The notes below the pieces were generated by a model. That model searched no databases, had not been told where the DNA came from, and was given only the letters and a program-made list of their open reading frames with translations. A DNA stretch of 64,000 bases from Gaoshiqia sp050178015 (GTDB taxonomy: Bacteria > Bacteroidota > Bacteroidia > Bacteroidales > Prolixibacteraceae): positions 48,709-112,708 of the forward strand of contig JBFXGM010000014.1 in NCBI GenBank assembly GCA_050178015.1. Reading direction: 5' to 3'. A program made the position numbers and the translations under genes. Below are positions 28,297-35,777 of the stretch, in pieces; the stretch's first letter is position 1, and each line of letters opens with the position of its first letter.

Positions 28297-28328
28297 GGGG
28301 TTAACAGTAAAATGTTAACCCCTTTTTT
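28281..28328 (+). repeat. attL: left 48-bp direct repeat of the integrated element
   Basis: These 48 bp are identical to 61918-61965. The repeat begins at the 3' half of the tRNA T stem. It covers the acceptor strand and CCA and continues through the terminator hairpin and six T. Identity stops at 28280 (T versus A) and 28329 (A versus T). Confidence 0.97.
28297..28328 (+). terminator. tRNA-Arg terminator, duplicated at both element ends
   Basis: GGGGTTAAC and GTTAACCCC form a perfect 9-bp stem with an 8-base loop, followed by six T, directly after CCA. The copy at the right end (61934-61965) is identical. Integration therefore keeps a terminator on both sides of the element. Confidence 0.93.
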
Positions 28329-28387
28329 ATTGCCCGTCGGGCGCGGGGTTTAGAGGTTTTGACAGGGAAAGAAAGCAGGCGCAAACT

Positions 28388-28433
28388 CATTCAAATTTCA
28401 TTTTTAACCAAAATTCATTCAAAATACATTCAG
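28388..28433 (+). repeat. CATTCAAA repeats, possible integrase arm sites (left)
   Basis: CATTCAAAT (28388), CATTCAAAA (28416) and CATTCAG (28427) lie between attL and the integrase start. The same 9-mer recurs inside the right end (61838-61857). Placement at both ends fits arm-type binding sites; this is inference. Confidence 0.45.
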
Positions 28434-28436
28434 CAA

Positions 28437-29597
28437 ATGACGCCAAAAATCTTTATTCACGATGGTTACAAAAAGAAGGACGGCACGGCGGCAATTTACG
28501 TGCTGGTACACCTGGCCGGTAAAAGCCTGAAATTCCCCACCGGGGTAAGTTGTGATCCCGATCAGTTTGATATGGGCAAACAGCGTATTAAGGGGGCCAG
28601 CCGAACGGTGAAGGATAACAACCTGATTATTGAAAAAAGCCTGGCAACGATTAATGATATTGCCGTGAGGTACCGGCTGCAACATGTGACGCTGACGCCT
28701 GAGCTGCTGAAACGCGAATGGAAAAACCCGGCGCGGCGGATCGACTTCTACGCCTTCATGACCGAAGCAATGAAGGAACGCCGTGGCGAAATTGCCGCAT
28801 CGAGCTTAAAACAGCACGAATCGCTGAAAAGTAAATTGCAGGAATTCCGCCCGGCATTGTCGTTTTCGGAGATTGACGCGGAGTTCATCAACCAGTTTCG
28901 GCGCCACCTGAAACTAAAGCTTGGTAACGGACAAAACACGATACACAACAACCTGAAAAACTTCAAAACTTACCTGAACATAGCGAAGCGCAAAGGGGTG
29001 ATACAGGAAAACCCGTTTGACCTGGTGAAGTTTTCACGCGCCACCACCGACCGCGTTTTCCTAAGCGAAGCAGAACTGAAAGTATTCCAGGACCGGTACG
29101 ATTCCGGTTACTACGATCGAAACTATGGGTTGGTATTGCGTCATTTCCTGTTTATGTGTTACACAGGCTTACGGGTTTCCGATCTGCGGAGCTTGACGTT
29201 TGACAACATTCTGGACGGAAAAGTAGTGTACTGGCCTGTGAAAACCCGGAACCACAAGCGGGCGGCGGTGAAAGTGCCGCTAACACGGTACGCCTGGCAG
29301 CTGATCCGCGACGAAGCGAACACCGAAGGGTTGGTGTTCAATTGTCTGTCAGAACAGCAAATGAACCTTAAAATTAAGGAGCTGGCAAAGGATATGAAGG
29401 TGTACAAGGACGTGACCAACCACTCGGGCCGGCACACGTTCGGGACGCTGTACATCCAGAAAACAAACGATGTGGCCGGGCTTCAAAAGCTGCTGGGGCA
29501 CTCGAAGATAACCGAAACGATGATTTACGTGCATATCACCGACACGGCCATCAACGAACAGATGAAATCATTCGAACAGAAACTGTTCACTAAATAG
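28437..29597 (+). CDS. int: Tyrosine recombinase (phage integrase)
   Basis: The 386-residue protein has an arm-binding N-terminal domain (IFIHDGYKKKDGTAAIYVLVHL), a SAM-like core-binding domain (residues 100-190), and the catalytic domain. Catalytic residues are Arg in TGLRVSDL, the His-Arg pair in HSGRHTFGT, a His in LGHSKITET, and Tyr in MIYVHITD. It is of the Bacteroidetes CTn/phage integrase type. I start it at 28437, because the 26 codons of open frame upstream cover the CATTCAAA repeats. It lies 109 bp from attL and reads away from it, as in many tRNA-site elements. It would carry out integration and excision at tRNA-Arg. Confidence 0.95.
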   Translation: MTPKIFIHDGYKKKDGTAAIYVLVHLAGKSLKFPTGVSCDPDQFDMGKQRIKGASRTVKDNNLIIEKSLATINDIAVRYRLQHVTLTPELLKREWKNPARRIDFYAFMTEAMKERRGEIAASSLKQHESLKSKLQEFRPALSFSEIDAEFINQFRRHLKLKLGNGQNTIHNNLKNFKTYLNIAKRKGVIQENPFDLVKFSRATTDRVFLSEAELKVFQDRYDSGYYDRNYGLVLRHFLFMCYTGLRVSDLRSLTFDNILDGKVVYWPVKTRNHKRAAVKVPLTRYAWQLIRDEANTEGLVFNCLSEQQMNLKIKELAKDMKVYKDVTNHSGRHTFGTLYIQKTNDVAGLQKLLGHSKITETMIYVHITDTAINEQMKSFEQKLFTK

Positions 29598-29736
29598 GCG
29601 TTTTGGCTGTGTTTGTGTGCGCTATTTTTGTTTATTACTGATTTTTAAACAATTGATAGCGCACTTTTTTTGCACTTTTATGCACTTTCTAACCCTTATG
29701 CGCACTTTTCTTAATTCCTCCCCTTGGGGGGACACA

Positions 29737-29773
29737 CAAAAAGCCCGGTTCCTGAATAGGGGGCCGGGCTTTT
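29737..29773. terminator. Bidirectional terminator between int and the late operon
   Basis: AAGCCCGG and CCGGGCTT form the stem. Runs of A on the left and T on the right allow it to end both the rightward int transcript and the long leftward operon. Confidence 0.8.
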
Positions 29774-29804
29774 GATCTAACTAAACCTAAACGTATGAAA
29801 AAAA

Positions 29805-30029
29805 CTATGGGGTGATATGATCGGGCACGTTGTCGCATTCTTTTTCGGCCTGTTTGGCTTTGAAACGCTGTTCTTTGATTTTGAAGTACCAGAACACGCA
29901 CACAAAAATAGAAATGATAAAGGTAAAAACCTGGTTGCCGTTCAGGTTTTCCAGCCATTCCATCAAGTTCAGGATAAAGGCCGGGGGCGTCAGGGTGTAA
30001 CCTGCAACGTTGAATAGTCGATTGTTCAT
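29805..30029 (-). CDS. Small one-helix membrane protein (holin-like position)
   Basis: The 74-residue protein has a central membrane helix (VFTFIISIFVCVFWYFKI) and a charged C-terminal tail. It is the last gene of the leftward virion-like operon, beside another membrane protein. Position and topology would suit a lysis protein, but no family is recognised. An internal ATG (MEWLENL) is a possible shorter start. Confidence 0.65.
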   Translation of the reverse strand: MNNRLFNVAGYTLTPPAFILNLMEWLENLNGNQVFTFIISIFVCVFWYFKIKEQRFKAKQAEKECDNVPDHITP

Positions 30030-30036
30030 AGGGTGG

Positions 30037-30267
30037 TTATTGGTTGATTGGGAATTTAGTTTTCTTTCGGATCAGGCCGTGCCATGCGCCCAGGAACCCG
30101 GCGGCGTAGTCGTTGACCTCAAACCGGTGTTTTTTTCGGATCAGGTCGAATAGTTCTTTGCCAGGGACCAGGATTAGGGCAATCACTAAAAACCCGATCA
30201 CAGAACCATACCGGCCAAATGCGTAGCCTTTCCGGTAGTGTTTTATTTTATCTCCTGTCCAGTTCAT
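30037..30267 (-). CDS. Small membrane protein of unknown function
   Basis: The 76-residue protein has one clear membrane helix (GSVIGFLVIALILVPGKELF). The DLIRKKHRFEVNDYAAGFLGAWHGL stretch after it resembles small phage membrane proteins whose second amphipathic helix packs on the membrane. It lies 7 bp after its neighbour and pairs with the next gene. A holin or spanin role is possible but not shown. Confidence 0.62.
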   Translation of the reverse strand: MNWTGDKIKHYRKGYAFGRYGSVIGFLVIALILVPGKELFDLIRKKHRFEVNDYAAGFLGAWHGLIRKKTKFPINQ

Positions 30268-30268
30268 A

Positions 30269-30568
30269 TTAATTCAGCGTATAATACCGGTTGATTTTCT
30301 TCACTTTTGCCACGAATGGCAGTTCGTGTCTATATTTTTCGAGCTGTTCAATCAGAATGTCAGAGCCGGTAAAAAATACTTGAGGCGGACAGTTTTCGGC
30401 TTGCTTAAACTGGACGGTTGCATATTTGCCACTTTTATTTTTGCTATACTGCGAATCGGAAACCCGGAAGGCTATCAGGATAATGTCCTGGTTTAACAAG
30501 TCATCCAGTTTTACTTTTACGCCTTCCAGTTGTGCTTCTTCGGTGGCAAAGTCGCTAAATCGTTTCAT
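30269..30568 (-). CDS. Small beta-rich protein (possible OB fold) downstream of the DGR
   Basis: The 99-residue protein starts MKRFSDFATEEAQLEG. It alternates strands typical of a single-stranded nucleic-acid binding or OB-like fold (VKLDDLLNQDIILIAFRVSD, then KYATVQFKQAENCPPQVFFTG), and ends VAKVKKINRYYTLN. It overlaps the 185-residue gene by 14 bp, in the operon with the reverse transcriptase. A role in handling cDNA is a guess based only on fold look and location. The start at 30568 is chosen over an upstream ATG with poor composition. Confidence 0.68.
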   Translation of the reverse strand: MKRFSDFATEEAQLEGVKVKLDDLLNQDIILIAFRVSDSQYSKNKSGKYATVQFKQAENCPPQVFFTGSDILIEQLEKYRHELPFVAKVKKINRYYTLN

Positions 30569-31112
30569 CCAGCAGGTCGATTTGGGCGATGGACACATCC
30601 GGGTCTGTGCCAATTATGGCGGCGTGCTCCGGCTTGATTTCTTCCAGGTAAACGGCAACATACTCCGAGCCGGATTCCGGCTTGAACAGTTCGTAAGGAC
30701 TGCCAATTTTCAAAATCCGGTCGGCCAGGGCTTCGTACTTGCCGCCTGCCAATACAAATTCGAGCGGCATGGTGGCCTTAATGCGCTGCTTTGGCGTGAT
30801 GGCTTCGTCTCTTGCCACTTGTTTTGCCATTTCGCGCCAGGCTTGCAGGCGGAGCCATTCTTCCACGTTACGCCCGTTGCTGTAATTAGCCAGAATTGCT
30901 TCCATTTGCCCGGAGGTGTACCGGCTGCGGATGATTCCTTCAACCAGCGCCGGGTAATTGTCGCCAGTGCAGTTGGCATAGTCGAAATCCCAGCTTTCTA
31001 CCGGCTGGTTTTCTTCGGTTGCGCGGTCGTTGCGTGTAATGTTCCAGCGCACCTGGCAGGCGTTGCCGCTGCGTTCAAGCCTGTTAGGCTGACTGTTTGA
31101 ATTTCCTTTCAT
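30555..31112 (-). CDS. Protein of unknown function between RT and OB-like gene
   Basis: The 185-residue soluble protein starts MKGNSNSQPNRLERSGNACQ. It contains NYPALVEGIIRSRYTSGQMEAIL and a helical NVEEWLRLQAWREMAKQVA segment, which looks like the small proteins that go with phage fibre genes in Bacteroidetes. It overlaps the end of the reverse transcriptase by 29 bp. It is not recognisably Avd, the four-helix DGR accessory protein, although it occupies a place where an accessory gene could be. Function unknown. Confidence 0.7.
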   Translation of the reverse strand: MKGNSNSQPNRLERSGNACQVRWNITRNDRATEENQPVESWDFDYANCTGDNYPALVEGIIRSRYTSGQMEAILANYSNGRNVEEWLRLQAWREMAKQVARDEAITPKQRIKATMPLEFVLAGGKYEALADRILKIGSPYELFKPESGSEYVAVYLEEIKPEHAAIIGTDPDVSIAQIDLLDETI

Positions 31113-32055
31113 TTGAAAAGTATTTTTGAGTTAATCGATAAGAATTTGCATGTTTCAGCCAACCCCAATAGCTTGCCAGGCTGGCGGGTTGGTTTAGTTT
31201 TCGCTTCATTTCATTCACGATGCGTTTGCGCACCAGTGTATAGCTGTGAAAGAAGCGGTAGCCCAGGAAATCAACGCCACGGGCATCGACCGGGAAAACC
31301 TGATAGTTTGACTTGATTGATAATTTCAAATTGCCTGACAGATAGTCATTCATGGCAATCAGTACGCCGTGCAGGAAGTCTTTGCTATCGGCCAGCACAA
31401 CCACATCGTCGCAATAACGGTAATAGTAGCGACAACCCAGCACTTCTTTGCAATAGTGGTCGAAATGCGATAAATACAGATTTCCAAACCACTGGCTAAC
31501 GTAGTTCCCGATCGGGATACCGGGAGCCGAATCGATAATATTGTCGAGCAAAGCCAGCAAGTCACTGTCTTTTATCTTTCTGCGTATAATTGTTTTTAGC
31601 GTGTCGTGGTCAACCGACGGGTAATATTTCTGTATGTCGAGTTTTAAACAATATTGCGTTCCGGATTTGTCGTTCATGGCGGCCTTCATTCGCCTTACCC
31701 CGTCGTGAATTCCGCGCCCCGGTATGGTGCTGAAGGTGTCGCGAATGAGAGAATTAAGCCACATTTGCTGCACAACCTGTATGATACAGTGATGCACGAT
31801 GCGGTCTGGAAAGAAGGGTAATTTATGTATTTCGCGCACTTTGCCGCCCGATGTTTTTGTGAATATTTCGTAAGGGCTTGTCACAAACGTCTTTGACACA
31901 AGCATTCGGCGAAGCTCTCCCAAGCATTTCTCCGGGTTGGCTTCAATGAGCCGCACTTCGCGGTAGTGGCGTTTGCCTTTTTTGGCCGCGTCGAATGCTG
32001 TTCTGATATTTTCTTCGCTGCAAAGCAATTCGTACAAGTTATTTTTTCGTTTCAT
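31084..32055 (-). CDS. Reverse transcriptase of a diversity-generating retroelement
   Basis: The 323-residue enzyme would copy template-repeat RNA into cDNA with errors at adenines. Motifs in order are: a basic N-terminus, KVREIHKLPFFPDRIVHHC (residues 72-90), motif A with Asp in CLKLDIQKYYPSVD (Asp140), IGNYVSQWFGN at 182-192, and YCDD at 214-217. The SQ in IGNYVSQ replaces the QG of group II intron enzymes and is a hallmark of DGR reverse transcriptases. There is no maturase or endonuclease domain. The template repeat begins about 110 bp upstream of its start, and the target gene lies beyond that, giving the order target-TR-RT. Confidence 0.96.
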   Translation of the reverse strand: MKRKNNLYELLCSEENIRTAFDAAKKGKRHYREVRLIEANPEKCLGELRRMLVSKTFVTSPYEIFTKTSGGKVREIHKLPFFPDRIVHHCIIQVVQQMWLNSLIRDTFSTIPGRGIHDGVRRMKAAMNDKSGTQYCLKLDIQKYYPSVDHDTLKTIIRRKIKDSDLLALLDNIIDSAPGIPIGNYVSQWFGNLYLSHFDHYCKEVLGCRYYYRYCDDVVVLADSKDFLHGVLIAMNDYLSGNLKLSIKSNYQVFPVDARGVDFLGYRFFHSYTLVRKRIVNEMKRKLNQPASLASYWGWLKHANSYRLTQKYFSNERKFKQSA

Positions 32056-32162
32056 TATTCTGCTATCAATCGGTGATGTTCGCTTTCGCTACTAATCCCC
32101 ATGAGTTTTATTTTTTCTGTTTTGCCGAGAGGCAAGGTTCCGGCTTCAGTCGTTCTTATATA

Positions 32163-32280
32163 GCTTAGCTGGGACCCGTTATTCGAATTCGCATTGCTGA
32201 GACCGTTATTCGAATTACGCGCTGCGACACCCGCTTGACTGCCATTATTCAGATTGCCACCTGCGTGGACAACACGGAAA
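32163..32280 (-). repeat. DGR template repeat (TR), 118 bp
   Basis: On the coding (minus) strand this non-coding copy aligns without gaps to the variable repeat at 32330-32447. There are 19 mismatches, and every one falls on an adenine of the TR. It carries ten AAY (Asn) codons in the target frame, the usual design for wide amino-acid choice. It lies between the target gene and the reverse transcriptase, in the same orientation. Confidence 0.97.
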
Positions 32281-32291
32281 GCGCAGCGGAC

Positions 32292-32314
32292 CCGGAAACC
32301 TGAAAATTTTCCGG
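32292..32314 (-). other. Hairpin downstream of the variable repeat
   Basis: CCGGAAA and TTTCCGG form a 7-bp stem with a 9-base loop, 16 bp past the end of the VR and just outside the target stop codon. DGRs such as that of phage BPP-1 need a hairpin or cruciform near the VR 3' end. The position fits, but the stem and loop sizes differ. Confidence 0.6.
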
Positions 32315-32317
32315 CGC

Positions 32318-33613
32318 CTACGGCGCAGCGCAGAGCCGGGACCCGCTAGTCGAATGCGCAAGGCTGAGACCGTTAAGCGAAAGACGCGCCGCGACACCCG
32401 CCGGACTGCCATTATACAGAATGCCACCCGCGCGGACAACACGGAAATAATCACGTGTAGCATCGTCTAGGTAGCTCCAAAAATAGTCGGTTACGTAGGT
32501 AGTCGATCCGCCGCCGTGAGCTTTTGGAAGAAACCCGGCTTGCAGGCTTTGTGTATAATTTTCATTCACAGCCGCTGGCAGAGTTGCGCCTAGCTTTGTG
32601 TATTTCGTTGTGATTTCAGCATCAATAGAAGTGAACAAATCAGGATTATTCGTTACATAAGCGCTGTTGTCTCCCGCTACCCTTCCGTCAAAGGCGCATC
32701 CGTCCAGAAATTTCCAGATGTGACCGAAGATGTTCTCAATGAACAAAAACCGGTTCGCAATATTCTTTTCGGCAATTCGCCAGTTTGCATCGTCCAGGTC
32801 GGCATCCAGCCCGGCCAGGTCAGCCGCTACGCTGCCGTTGATGCTTGTCAGGACGTTAGAACGCCCTGTGTTGCGTTTGTAGGCATCATTCCACACGGTA
32901 CGTTCGGTGTAGCCTGGCAGGGCAGTTTGGCTATCGAAGGTGCCGTAATAGACGTAGAATAACAGTTGAATGAAGTGTTGTGTCCAAACGTCATACGGAT
33001 ACCATCCGGCGCCACGGGCAAACGCGCTACTTCGGAAAGTGGCTAGTGTTTGCCCGGTGAGCGTAGCGGACCCGCTTACCGATTGCAGCACGTTGCTCCC
33101 TGAGTTGCTAGCTTCGTAGGCGCCAATGTAAATGTAATCGCGCTCTGTGCCATCAGGCCGGACAAACTTCGGGTGACAGGCATAGCCCAGTAGCTTCACC
33201 GGCGAAATGTCCACGCGCACCAGCACCCCGTTGTCATCCAGAAATTCGCGGTAGTACAGCTTTGGCAATTTGGCCATCACTTGCCCCTGGCTGCCATCCA
33301 GCACCGCGCCGCCATCGATCTGCGGGTTGTCGTAGTCGGCCAGAGTGGCGTTCTCGGTCAAATTGTCGGCCAAAAGAACAAGCTTAATTTGCCGCAGCCA
33401 CCAGTCGTTGGTTTGGGCTTCGTCGCCACCAGTGCGCAAGAATGATGTACTGCCATCGGCAGGCAGCCGTACGCCCTGATATTGACCTGTGATGCTGTCC
33501 AGCCGGTACTCCCCGCTTTTATCGGCGAAAACCAGGTTGCCGTTCAGATCTTTTTTCAGGGTGATATTGTCGTCGCCAATGGCGATCCCGTGCTTAAATT
33601 TGGTCGTGTTCAT
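32318..33613 (-). CDS. DGR target protein with variable C-terminal CLec-type domain
   Basis: The 431-residue protein has an N-terminal phage-fibre-like region (KHGIAIGDDNITLKKDLNGNLVF) and a long C-terminal domain of the C-type lectin / formylglycine-generating-enzyme type. The variable part opens with YFRVVRAGG and ends LAHSTSGSRLCAAP. As in Mtd of phage BPP-1, the variable residues are at the very C-terminus. No signal peptide is visible, which fits a virion protein rather than a secreted one. It lies 4 bp downstream of the 606-residue FISUMP protein and is probably the diversified receptor-binding protein of the particle. Confidence 0.93.
   Translation of the reverse strand: MNTTKFKHGIAIGDDNITLKKDLNGNLVFADKSGEYRLDSITGQYQGVRLPADGSTSFLRTGGDEAQTNDWWLRQIKLVLLADNLTENATLADYDNPQIDGGAVLDGSQGQVMAKLPKLYYREFLDDNGVLVRVDISPVKLLGYACHPKFVRPDGTERDYIYIGAYEASNSGSNVLQSVSGSATLTGQTLATFRSSAFARGAGWYPYDVWTQHFIQLLFYVYYGTFDSQTALPGYTERTVWNDAYKRNTGRSNVLTSINGSVAADLAGLDADLDDANWRIAEKNIANRFLFIENIFGHIWKFLDGCAFDGRVAGDNSAYVTNNPDLFTSIDAEITTKYTKLGATLPAAVNENYTQSLQAGFLPKAHGGGSTTYVTDYFWSYLDDATRDYFRVVRAGGILYNGSPAGVAARLSLNGLSLAHSTSGSRLCAAP
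32330..32447 (-). repeat. DGR variable repeat (VR), 118 bp
   Basis: This is the C-terminal coding part (about residues 389-428) of the target gene. Against the TR it has 5 template A to C, 5 A to T and 6 A to G changes in the core 110 bp, plus three more adenine changes at the coding 3' end, and no change at G, C or T. Twelve residues differ from what the TR would encode. The VR 3' end is GC-rich (CTCTGCGCTGCGCCG), as expected for the initiation site. Confidence 0.97.
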
Positions 33614-33616
33614 AGG

Positions 33617-35437
33617 TTATAGTCCTCTGATTAATGTTTGTATTTCCCAATCGTCGGTGGTGGCGGTTCCCAGCAGGCGGATGTTTCCGCCGTCGAGGTC
33701 AACGCTGAGCGCGAGGGCGGAGGTGTCGCCCAGGTCGGTAGTGCCCATTTCGGTATAGTTTACCGCCACGCCGTCGGTTACGGCCATGATGGTTCCCGCC
33801 CGTAGGTTCGCGCCCTTCTTCACCTTATAGTCGAAGAAAACAGCGTCGTAGGTGGCCACGGGCACGGTGGCGATTACTTCGGTGCCGGTGTCCAGGTCGG
33901 TATTCGATTGCCGAGCAGGATCGGGCACGGGGGAGCCGGTGGATGAAACGGTTTCGACGGTGGCGAAAAAATTCGTCGGCGTCATGTAAGTCCATCTAAT
34001 AACTGAATAATAGTCTGGCCCGAACGTATGAAGCGGCAATTTTCCATTTCCAGCGGCTGTTGCCGCTATTGCTCCAAGGTCGGTAACTAACCTTATTTCT
34101 TTATAGTCAGCATTATAATGCTTGACGATGATCGCCCCGGAAGCCCCCTGCGGTAATGCAGATAGCGATAATTCGATGCTTTGGCTTACAGCACTAATGA
34201 ATTGATTAAGCGCTTTCCGACAGTCGAGTGTAAGGTCAAAATCAATTGGGTTAGCGGCATGGCCATACGCTTTGAGCGGAGCTGTTAGGTTGAGGTATCC
34301 GTTTGAATCGTATAACATGAGAGAATCGTAGCCTAATCCCCCGCTATGATTATAGGCATACATGGTTATTCCATTATTTACGACATTGTTGTCGTATGGG
34401 ATGTCTTGCATTGATGCAATGCGGTGCAGGTATATTCCGCTATTGATTTGCACTTTCGATTCTCGATCATCGGCAGAATCCGAGCCTATCAGTACCTTTT
34501 TGGTCGTATCCACCGGCTTAATGGCGTCGGTACCGGCGGGTTCCCAAAGCTGTTCGGGCAACACGGCGGGGTTTACGCCCAGCGGGTCGGATTCGGTGCC
34601 AGTGCCCGATAGGGATTCCCCCAGGATAAGTTTCTCACCGGCGGCCAGGTTTACGCTGCGTTCGGGAATTACTTCGCGGAATACATTTTCTGCATCATTG
34701 TTATATTTACACATAGCCGCCGTTGTTTGAGCTATCCATGTGTTTGTATCTGTCACCTCTGTAATTGGATCGCCATTGGCGAATTTGGTTTCTGCCAGGT
34801 TCTCGTTCATCCATACTTTGTCGCCAATTTTTACCGTACCGTATGATCTTCCATCGTTGCCGACATAGTTGGCACAAGGGGATCCATCGTTTAGTAATAA
34901 TTCGTCTGGTGTAGCCTCTCTAACCAGCCTTATTGACGTGCCTTCGTACTGATCACCGCCGTTGTAGATGCCCAAACCAGCCTCATTTCGCATCAAAAGG
35001 ATTCCAATTACGCCATTCAGTAAGGCGCCAGAAACAATTCTGCCGTCGCCCAAATCTGAGGCCATCAAGTAGGCTGCCAGCTTTAAATTATAGAATAACC
35101 CGTCAGAATCCCGAATGCCAGAGCCAACGCCGTTAAAGTTAACGGCATTTGTTGCCCCTACGTTTGGTGCATTAAAAAACATATCATCTGTGCTCTTTAA
35201 AATACCGCCAGATGTGCTTATATCACCAACATGCGCCGCTAAGTCATAGAAAAGCTCATCAAACGTTGGTACTCTCCAGCCTATATTTGCAAGCCCTCTT
35301 TCGTCTATTGCAGCATGATGATTGTAGAGCAGCCCAAACTCTACTGCTTCCTGTGGAGCCGACTGCACAACCAGGCTTTCTTCCGAAATCAGGTCGTGCT
35401 TGCCGGTGACCGGGTTTATCTTGTATTTTCTTCCCAT
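33617..35437 (-). CDS. Large FISUMP-domain spike or fibre-like protein
   Basis: The 606-residue protein starts MGRKYKINPVTGKHDLISE. It contains FISUMP-type (Fibrobacter succinogenes major paralogous) repeats around residues 35-175 (NIGWRVPTFDELFYDLAAHV) and 190-240 (DGRSYGTVKIGDKVWMNENLAET), then a beta-rich, Gly/Asp-rich second half. No signal peptide is present. FISUMP domains occur on surface and phage adhesion proteins. It sits directly upstream of the DGR target; the two may build one spike. It contains no second copy of the variable repeat that I can find. Confidence 0.85.
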   Translation of the reverse strand: MGRKYKINPVTGKHDLISEESLVVQSAPQEAVEFGLLYNHHAAIDERGLANIGWRVPTFDELFYDLAAHVGDISTSGGILKSTDDMFFNAPNVGATNAVNFNGVGSGIRDSDGLFYNLKLAAYLMASDLGDGRIVSGALLNGVIGILLMRNEAGLGIYNGGDQYEGTSIRLVREATPDELLLNDGSPCANYVGNDGRSYGTVKIGDKVWMNENLAETKFANGDPITEVTDTNTWIAQTTAAMCKYNNDAENVFREVIPERSVNLAAGEKLILGESLSGTGTESDPLGVNPAVLPEQLWEPAGTDAIKPVDTTKKVLIGSDSADDRESKVQINSGIYLHRIASMQDIPYDNNVVNNGITMYAYNHSGGLGYDSLMLYDSNGYLNLTAPLKAYGHAANPIDFDLTLDCRKALNQFISAVSQSIELSLSALPQGASGAIIVKHYNADYKEIRLVTDLGAIAATAAGNGKLPLHTFGPDYYSVIRWTYMTPTNFFATVETVSSTGSPVPDPARQSNTDLDTGTEVIATVPVATYDAVFFDYKVKKGANLRAGTIMAVTDGVAVNYTEMGTTDLGDTSALALSVDLDGGNIRLLGTATTDDWEIQTLIRGL

Positions 35438-35443
35438 ATCTGT

Positions 35444-35680
35444 CTAGTTTTTGCGGTGTGCGTAGGTGATGGTGGCGCGGTCGGCCCAGTTATAGTTGAA
35501 GTCGGCGTAGCCGTTGGGGTACATGATGGTGGTAACGGTTCCGGTTTTTTCCACCCGCTTGATCATGCACTTGGTGGTGTCGCCGCGTTGCAGGTAGCCG
35601 ACATAGGTCAGATCGTCGGTTACTTCGTCAATCAAATCGGGCGTTAAGCCTTGTTCTATCAGGGTGCTCAGTTTCGACAT
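35444..35680 (-). CDS. Small protein upstream of the spike gene
   Basis: The 78-residue protein is beta-rich (GDTTKCMIKRVEKTGTVTTIMYPNGYADFNY) with no membrane helix. It is packed between the FISUMP gene and a 30-residue membrane peptide, with 4-6 bp gaps. No family is recognised; an assembly or collar protein is one possibility. Confidence 0.72.
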   Translation of the reverse strand: MSKLSTLIEQGLTPDLIDEVTDDLTYVGYLQRGDTTKCMIKRVEKTGTVTTIMYPNGYADFNYNWADRATITYAHRKN

Positions 35681-35684
35681 GGTG

Positions 35685-35777
35685 TTACGCTTTTAGTTGT
35701 TTATAGATGTTGAGCGATGCCAGGATAATGGTGACAACGCCCAGAAAAATCATGATTTCTTTAGTGCCAATTTTCAT
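35685..35777 (-). CDS. 30-residue membrane peptide
   Basis: A short frame encodes MKIGTKEIMIFLGVVTIILA, then SLNIYKQLKA. It is almost entirely one membrane helix with a basic end. It overlaps the transglycosylase stop by 4 bp (ATGA), so translational coupling is likely. It is like the other small virion-membrane candidates in this operon. Confidence 0.65.
   Translation of the reverse strand: MKIGTKEIMIFLGVVTIILASLNIYKQLKA

Noticed and set aside
31084..32055. Group II intron or retron reverse transcriptase
   Set aside because: There is no maturase or HNH domain and no intron RNA or msr-msd structure. IGNYVSQ and the TR/VR pair identify a DGR.
32163..32280. Template repeat as a decayed duplicate of the target gene end
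   Set aside because: A decayed copy would have mismatches at all bases. All 19 lie at adenines of one copy, which only adenine-specific mutagenesis explains.
33617..35437. Second DGR target in the FISUMP protein
   Set aside because: I searched for copies of the VR/TR core (for example FRVV, AGG, NGS) and found none. Only one VR is supported.
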